Assembly (NCBI GenBank): GCA_963968595.1
Contig: CAXAHJ010000122.1
Location: 1-9,880 of the forward strand
Length of the DNA stretch: 9,880 nt
Source: GCA-2730975 sp937893275
Lineage (GTDB): Bacteria; Verrucomicrobiota; Verrucomicrobiia; Opitutales; Seribacteraceae
Direction: 5' to 3'
This document shows positions 6,259-9,880 of the stretch, piece by piece. The notes under the pieces are model-generated. The model was not told the DNA's origin. It was given only the letters and a program-made list of their open reading frames with translations, and did no database searches. Within the stretch, counting starts at the first letter, position 1, and every line of letters begins with the position of its first letter. The translations under genes were made by a program, and so were the position numbers.

Positions 6259-7113
6259 ATGGTGAACTCACTCGAAAATCATTTGTCTTATGCTCGCTTG
6301 GCATGTGGGTTGCGTTGGATCATTTCCTTGCAGTGTTTCGGTTACGCCGCCTCGCTTGCGGTTCCTTCTCATCTTAATAGCTGGTTGTTGCCTCTGCAGG
6401 GGGACGCCTTTGCCGGATCAGTGGACACAACTATTGCCCTAATACTTTGGGTGGCAGGTTGTGCACTTCCTTTTCTAGGTCGTGCATCTTTGCAGGCTTC
6501 CCAAGCCAAATGGTCATGTCCTGTCTTTCGATGTGATGTTGCGTTACTATGCTTTGTAGCTGGATGGGCTTTTGTAAACGCGGTTCTTTCATGGCAAATG
6601 AATATTGAAGATAAGTTTGCCGCAACGGATCCCTTTGGCCACGCCGTTCGCTTCGTCGCTCCAGTCGCGTTGCTTGTCTTCGTGACAGGTACAGGTTCCT
6701 ACCTGAAACTTGGGTGGTTCTTACGTATTGGGATTGCTTCAACCTTTATCGGACATGGTCTAGCTGCGTATTGGTTGAAGCCCGGTTTTGTGGACTTGAT
6801 CGTTGGGACAATAGACACTTTCCTCGGAAGCGACTGGAGATTAGCGGCAGAACGAGAAAAAATTGCCCTCCTTTTACTACCTTGGATCGGTCGAATCGAC
6901 TTTTTGTTGGCCTGTTTAATTCTTCTCCCGACCAAGTATCGAAAAACCATTGCCTTGTGGATGGGGATTTGGGGATTTGTCACGGCGACTTCCAGATTAA
7001 CTGCGTTCGGCATAGAGCGTTGGCCCGATCTTATTATTCGTGCCGCCAACTGGGGCATTCCACTATTGCTCTGGTGGGAGATGAGAGCCACGATCAAATC
7101 CACTAAAAACTGA
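6259..7113 (+). CDS. Integral membrane protein of unknown function, about 8 helices (possibly DoxX-like)
   Basis: This 284-residue protein is hydrophobic throughout, with about eight predicted transmembrane segments near residues 18-35, 57-75, 93-112, 131-147, 154-172, 202-224, 229-250 and 258-276. The stretch LRIGIASTFIGHGLAAYW (155-172), with a Gly-His-Gly in mid-membrane, and GRIDFLLACLILL (211-223) are the most distinctive parts. They recall DoxX-like membrane proteins but do not establish membership. The start is the ATG at 6259, the first possible in frame after the TAG at 6253-6255. It has no good Shine-Dalgarno sequence; an alternative GTG is the very next codon. The TGA overlaps the start of the following phosphoesterase gene (TGATG), so the two are co-translated and probably functionally linked at the cell envelope. 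The gene is divergent from the reductase operon. No catalytic function can be proposed. Confidence 0.82.
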   Translation: MVNSLENHLSYARLACGLRWIISLQCFGYAASLAVPSHLNSWLLPLQGDAFAGSVDTTIALILWVAGCALPFLGRASLQASQAKWSCPVFRCDVALLCFVAGWAFVNAVLSWQMNIEDKFAATDPFGHAVRFVAPVALLVFVTGTGSYLKLGWFLRIGIASTFIGHGLAAYWLKPGFVDLIVGTIDTFLGSDWRLAAEREKIALLLLPWIGRIDFLLACLILLPTKYRKTIALWMGIWGFVTATSRLTAFGIERWPDLIIRAANWGIPLLLWWEMRATIKSTKN

Positions 7114-8369
7114 TGAAATCAATCGCACTACATTTGACTCTGCTCTTTTCGATATCGCTCCCCAAAGGTATCACCGCCAATGAGAATTCCCCTTGGTTGG
7201 ACGAAAAGTTCGTTAATCAAAAAACAGTTGGCTTGTCGAAACTGGAAGGTTCCAACCCCGCCCAATGGCGTGTGATTTGGAAGACCGACCCCGCAAATAA
7301 AGCCACCGTTTCATGGACTACAGCAAAGGTGGGAAAGAATCATCTCGTGCACTATGACTTGAAATCTCGCAAAGGTCTTCCGAAGAACTATACCTATAAG
7401 AAAGTTTCAGACCGTAACGGTCGCTTTTCTGGTTCCGGCGGCGAGCATTTTCACCATGCTCGACTTGCCGAGCTCAAACCTTCTACGACTTATTGGTTCG
7501 TTATCGAATCCGATGGTCATTTTTCACCGGAAATGCATTTTACTACGGCACCGGTGGACGACCGTTCCTTTTCCGTCCTTTTCGGGGGCGATTCACGCTC
7601 GGGACATTTTGCGAGAGCTCAAGTAAACTTATTGATGGCCGCCTTATCCGAGGAGAACCCCGAGATAATCGCTTTCGCTCATGGGGGTGACTACATAGTT
7701 AGCGGGAAAAACTGGGGACAATGGTCGCGCTGGCTCAGTCAACATGAATTGACGGTTGCCGCATCGGGCAAAGTATTGCCAATCATCCCCACACGTGGAA
7801 ATCATGACGGTGGACCGCTCTTCGATGAAATATTTGATAGTCCCGGCGGGAAGGAACGAGAAAACTACTTTTCGACTAGATTGTCTCCACAGGTAGCTCT
7901 TGTTACCCTTAATACCGAAACCAAAGCGGGAGGCGCCCAGCGGACATGGTTGGGGAAGACCCTTCAATCTTTGCGCCCCGAGGTTCGTTGGTTGTTGGCG
8001 GAGTATCATCGACCCGCATGGCCCGCAGTCAAAAGGCCTGGCGCCGCTCAAGAATTCTGGGTGCCTTTATTCGAGGAATTTAACGTCGACTTGGTTATCG
8101 AATCCGACGGTCATGTTATCAAGCGTACAGTTCCTATTCGCGACAAGAAGCACGATGTTACTGGTGTGGTCTATGTTGGCGAGGGCGGTCTCGGCGTTCC
8201 ACAACGCAAACCCGACCTTGCTCGTTGGTATTTGCGCTCTCCCGGCATGGCAACACGTGGTCACCATGTAATGAACATTCGTTTCACGCCCGAAAAAATT
8301 GATTATAAGGTTGTTCTCCTGGACCGATCAATAGCCGATCAGTCAATCTTTCGGCCTCGCAAAAAGTAG
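7113..8369 (+). CDS. Secreted purple-acid-phosphatase-like metallophosphoesterase
   Basis: This 418-residue protein begins with a signal-peptide-like segment (about 1-22, MKSIALHLTLLFSISLPKG) and should be exported. Residues about 45-147 form a beta-rich, fibronectin-III-like N-terminal domain as in purple acid phosphatases, with LKPSTTYWFVIESDG (121-135). The metallophosphoesterase domain follows: GGDSRSG with D160, AHGGDYIVSG with D193, TRGNHDGG with N230/H231, EYHRPAW with H299, and SDGHVIKRTVP with H334. This is the expected order of metal ligands for phosphate ester hydrolysis at a dinuclear metal centre. Two departures stand out. The first motif lacks the usual histidine or tyrosine pattern, and the final GHxH reads GHVI, so one metal-binding histidine appears to be missing. 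VVYVGEGGLGVPQR (352-365) matches the late 'GxGG' segment of the family. The ATG overlaps the preceding stop as TGATG. The substrate could be a phosphate mono- or diester; activity is uncertain given the altered motif. Confidence 0.82.
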   Translation: MKSIALHLTLLFSISLPKGITANENSPWLDEKFVNQKTVGLSKLEGSNPAQWRVIWKTDPANKATVSWTTAKVGKNHLVHYDLKSRKGLPKNYTYKKVSDRNGRFSGSGGEHFHHARLAELKPSTTYWFVIESDGHFSPEMHFTTAPVDDRSFSVLFGGDSRSGHFARAQVNLLMAALSEENPEIIAFAHGGDYIVSGKNWGQWSRWLSQHELTVAASGKVLPIIPTRGNHDGGPLFDEIFDSPGGKERENYFSTRLSPQVALVTLNTETKAGGAQRTWLGKTLQSLRPEVRWLLAEYHRPAWPAVKRPGAAQEFWVPLFEEFNVDLVIESDGHVIKRTVPIRDKKHDVTGVVYVGEGGLGVPQRKPDLARWYLRSPGMATRGHHVMNIRFTPEKIDYKVVLLDRSIADQSIFRPRKK

Positions 8370-8392
8370 CGCTTGGACTAGGAAATGGCTTG

Positions 8393-8428
8393 CCGTTAAC
8401 GGTTTCTCATGATGTTTTCTTTTTTTTC
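8393..8428 (+). promoter_or_regulatory. Palindrome and T-rich tract between the phosphoesterase gene and rpmB
   Basis: The 73-base gap between the phosphoesterase stop (8369) and rpmB (8443) holds the perfect palindrome CCGTTAACGG (8393-8402). It is followed by a T-rich run, TTTTCTTTTTTTT, ending near 8425. Together these could act as a weak + strand terminator for the upstream pair, an operator, or an L28 leader element. The palindrome has no loop, so a hairpin would be short, and I found no convincing -35/-10 pair. Confidence 0.3.
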
Positions 8429-8442
8429 CCAACAAAGTACCC

Positions 8443-8673
8443 ATGTCTAGAATTTGTGTAATCACTGGCAAACGCCCTCGTAAAGGTGGTATTATCATCC
8501 GCAAGGGCATCAGTAAAAAGTCTGGCGGCATCGGCTTGCAATTAGTCAAGGTGAACAAACGCACCTTCCGACCTAATTTGCAGCGTGTGCGCGTAAAGCT
8601 GCCCAGCGGTCAAGTGAAACGCATGTGGGTTTCCGCCAAGGCAATCAAGGCTGGCAAGATCGAAAAAGCATAG
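8443..8673 (+). CDS. rpmB: 50S ribosomal protein L28
   Basis: This 76-residue basic protein is a component of the large ribosomal subunit that binds 23S rRNA. It begins MSRICVITGKRPRKGG, the L28 N-terminus (usually S-[KR]-x-C-x-[IV]-T-G-K-x-P), and contains KRTFRPNLQRVRVKL (45-59), matching the family core '[KR]R-x-F-x-PNLQ'. It closes with RMWVSAKAIKAGKIEK, the family's C-terminal 'VSxKAxK' element. Between these lies a longer lysine/glycine-rich segment, IIIRKGISKKSGGIG (17-31), where many bacteria have a short 'GNxVSHAN' loop; I believe this form is typical of Verrucomicrobiota. Only one cysteine is present, so the zinc-ribbon form of L28 is excluded. The gene stands alone here, without rpmG or rpmE beside it. 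The ATG at 8443 is not preceded by a Shine-Dalgarno sequence, only by a T-rich leader. Confidence 0.93.
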   Translation: MSRICVITGKRPRKGGIIIRKGISKKSGGIGLQLVKVNKRTFRPNLQRVRVKLPSGQVKRMWVSAKAIKAGKIEKA

Positions 8674-8689
8674 GCTTTGAAGCACAAAT

Positions 8690-8704
8690 CACGCTCAGAG
8701 CGTG
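8690..8704. terminator. Hairpin at the convergent junction of rpmB and the exported-protein gene
   Basis: CACGCT (8690-8695) and AGCGTG (8699-8704) form a 6-base-pair GC-rich stem with a 3-base loop, 17 bases after the rpmB stop. The stem overlaps the TGA (8697-8695) of the converging minus-strand gene. Its position fits a shared bidirectional terminator, but neither side has a good U-tract. The call rests mainly on location. Confidence 0.4.
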
Positions 8705-9435
8705 GTCAGCAAAAGTTTCCCGTACTTGATCAGTCCTTTGGAATCAGCGAATGCTTCTCTGCGTAGTAGCAGGATAGGATTGTCATTACGGTCAAAGAAT
8801 TTCTTAACTGAGAGAAGTGGCTTTGTCGTTCCGTAATCGATAGCATTCACTCCAAGTCGGATGTGATCCTTGTTTCTGAGGGAAAAACGAAATTGTGTCG
8901 GCTTCCATGACGATAAACGCTGCCGGCGTCCATCCACTAAAAGCGAAAGGGGTTTTCTCGTTAAGTTGACGGCAATTCCTATGCCCGGTTGTCCGATGGG
9001 ACGGAACACGGGGAGATAGTTGAATGCCTTTTCCGCTGAAGTCTTTGGATAGAGAAGTAACAGAACCTCCTTCCACCGCGGATCGAAAGAGATACTAAAT
9101 GCATGTGGAGACTCAAGATTCTGATTGTTGAAAAATGATAATATGGCGTCACCGGCATAAGATATGTGCTTAGATGGCTTCCCCGGGAGTAAGCGAAGCT
9201 CTTTCGTTACGTTTCCGTCCCGATAGTGAAATCTTGAATGAAAGCGGACTTCGGTGGGCTCTCCGGTCTTAACTGAAGTCGTTACAGCCGAGGACTGACT
9301 TTTGGGGTGAGCCCATACCAAGAGGCGAAAGTTGACCGTGACTTCCGGCGGTTTGTCTCTATCGACTGCCCCAAAGACTGAGCTTGCCGATGTGGCGCAG
9401 GCAATGACTACAAACAAGAAACGAGAGAGGCGCAT
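8695..9435 (-). CDS. Exported protein of unknown function (246 aa)
   Basis: I do not recognise the family. The protein has a clear N-terminal signal peptide: basic MRLSR, a hydrophobic core FLFVVIACATSASSV, and a likely cleavage near VFGA at about residue 22. The mature part is mixed and beta-rich, with alternating hydrophobic strands, for example VTVNFRLLVWAHP, PHAFSISFDPRWKEVLLLLY and PLSLLVDGRRQRL. There is no second membrane helix and no cysteine in the mature region, so it is probably periplasmic or envelope-associated. The start is the ATG at 9435-9433, which overlaps the TGA of the preceding coiled-coil gene (TGATG); an in-frame TTG one codon earlier is less likely. The tight coupling suggests that the two exported proteins work together. 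The C-terminal end lies in the hairpin shared with rpmB. No enzymatic motif is visible. Confidence 0.78.
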   Translation of the reverse strand: MRLSRFLFVVIACATSASSVFGAVDRDKPPEVTVNFRLLVWAHPKSQSSAVTTSVKTGEPTEVRFHSRFHYRDGNVTKELRLLPGKPSKHISYAGDAILSFFNNQNLESPHAFSISFDPRWKEVLLLLYPKTSAEKAFNYLPVFRPIGQPGIGIAVNLTRKPLSLLVDGRRQRLSSWKPTQFRFSLRNKDHIRLGVNAIDYGTTKPLLSVKKFFDRNDNPILLLRREAFADSKGLIKYGKLLLTTL

Positions 9436-9806
9436 CAACGCCGCGGGCTCTTTGGAGTTGTTCCGACGCTCCGGATTTGCTCATTGATTTTGACTAGTTT
9501 AGCCTGAATCTCTTTAGCGGCCGGATCGGCTTTGAGTTTCTTTTCGACGAGGGCTTCATATTGCCTACTGACCTCAAGATAAACTCTTTCAGCATCGATC
9601 ATCTCGGAGTAGACGAGTTGTAGCTCCTCGTCTTTTTCAAGTAGTTGCTTGCGGGTTTGGTCCAGCTGTTCATTGTATGCTCTCTGGTAGCGAAGCAGTT
9701 CACGCAGTTGCTTTCTCTGTTGGTCACTGACTTGGCCTTGGAAAAGAGGTACAAGAGCTAGTGCGACAAGGAATAGAACGCACCGGGATGGATGAAGCTT
9801 TTTCAT
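9435..9806 (-). CDS. Small exported coiled-coil protein (123 aa), unknown function
   Basis: The N-terminus is a signal peptide: basic MKKLHPSR, hydrophobic core CVLFLVALALVPLF, and likely cleavage around GQVS at about residue 25. The rest (about 28-112) is highly charged and rich in Gln, Glu, Leu and Lys with heptad-like leucine spacing, for example QLRELLRYQRAYNEQL and EALVEKKLK. It probably forms one or two long alpha-helices of a coiled coil in the periplasm. The C-terminal tail TTPKSPRR is basic and flexible. No known domain is recognised. It is the first gene of a two-gene unit with the exported protein that follows it, joined by TGATG. The ATG at 9806 is not preceded by a Shine-Dalgarno sequence. 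A structural or scaffolding role in the envelope is a guess from shape only. Confidence 0.78.
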   Translation of the reverse strand: MKKLHPSRCVLFLVALALVPLFQGQVSDQQRKQLRELLRYQRAYNEQLDQTRKQLLEKDEELQLVYSEMIDAERVYLEVSRQYEALVEKKLKADPAAKEIQAKLVKINEQIRSVGTTPKSPRR

Positions 9807-9843
9807 GGGATTATCGGATTTGAGTATTAAGCTAACTCAGAGT

Positions 9844-9866
9844 CTAGAATTATCTATATTTGTCAA
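9844..9866 (-). promoter_or_regulatory. Possible promoter upstream of the exported-protein pair
   Basis: On the minus strand a perfect TTGACA (9866-9861) lies 55 bases upstream of the ATG at 9806, in AT-rich DNA that also contains GATAAT and TAGACT. No -10 hexamer stands at the ideal 17-base spacing (the nearest match, TAGACT, is at about 14), so the assignment is weak. It is, however, the only -35-like match in this upstream region. Confidence 0.25.
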
Positions 9867-9880
9867 ATCTCGTTGTCCCG

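Noticed and set aside
6431..7106. Alternative frames on both strands inside the membrane-protein gene
   Set aside because: Their compositions are not membrane-like or domain-like. The frame at 6259-7113 is uniformly hydrophobic with a coupled stop/start junction.
7644..8051. 135-codon minus-strand frame within the phosphoesterase gene
   Set aside because: Antisense shadow; the + frame holds the ordered metallophosphoesterase motifs.
1..9880. tRNA, rRNA, CRISPR repeats, transposases or terminal inverted repeats
   Set aside because: None could be seen on reading through the window; coding density is high and the intergenic gaps are short.

Overview
The window looks like a chromosomal segment from a Verrucomicrobiota bacterium, possibly class Opitutia. 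The grounds are indirect. The ribosomal protein L28 gene carries an insertion (about residues 16-35) that I associate with that group. The left edge holds what looks like a sulfatase C-terminus. Most genes lack a strong Shine-Dalgarno sequence, and several families present are ones I associate with Planctomycetota/Verrucomicrobiota genomes. No rRNA, tRNA, insertion sequence, CRISPR array or phage structural gene is visible.

Layout from left to right. Bases 1-78 are the 3' end of a + strand gene, probably a sulfatase. It converges on a minus-strand gene for a 179-residue protein of unknown function (650-111). Next comes a compact minus-strand operon running from about 6242 down to 774. In transcription order it contains a possible 38-residue peptide, an aldo/keto reductase, a two-helix small membrane protein, a sodium/solute symporter (SSS family), a stand-alone MetE-type zinc catalytic domain, and an enolase-superfamily enzyme. 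Its junctions are tight: an ATGA overlap, an 8-base gap with the ribosome binding site inside the stop-codon region, a second ATGA overlap, a 19-base gap and a GTGA overlap. From 6259 the + strand carries an integral membrane protein and a secreted purple-acid-phosphatase-like metallophosphoesterase, joined by a TGATG overlap, and then rpmB (L28). rpmB converges on a minus-strand pair of exported proteins (9806-9435 and 9435-8695), one coiled-coil and one of unknown fold, also joined by TGATG.

The most interesting unit is the minus-strand operon. It combines sodium-driven uptake (SSS plus small partner) with an NAD(P)H oxidoreductase, a zinc enzyme of the kind that transfers alkyl groups to or from thiols, and an enolase-superfamily acid lyase, dehydratase or epimerase. 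This reads as a dedicated uptake and catabolic pathway for a small organic acid or thioether-type compound. The substrate cannot be told from sequence. The last two genes are visibly richer in G+C than the rest of the window, so they may have a different history from the transporter and reductase.
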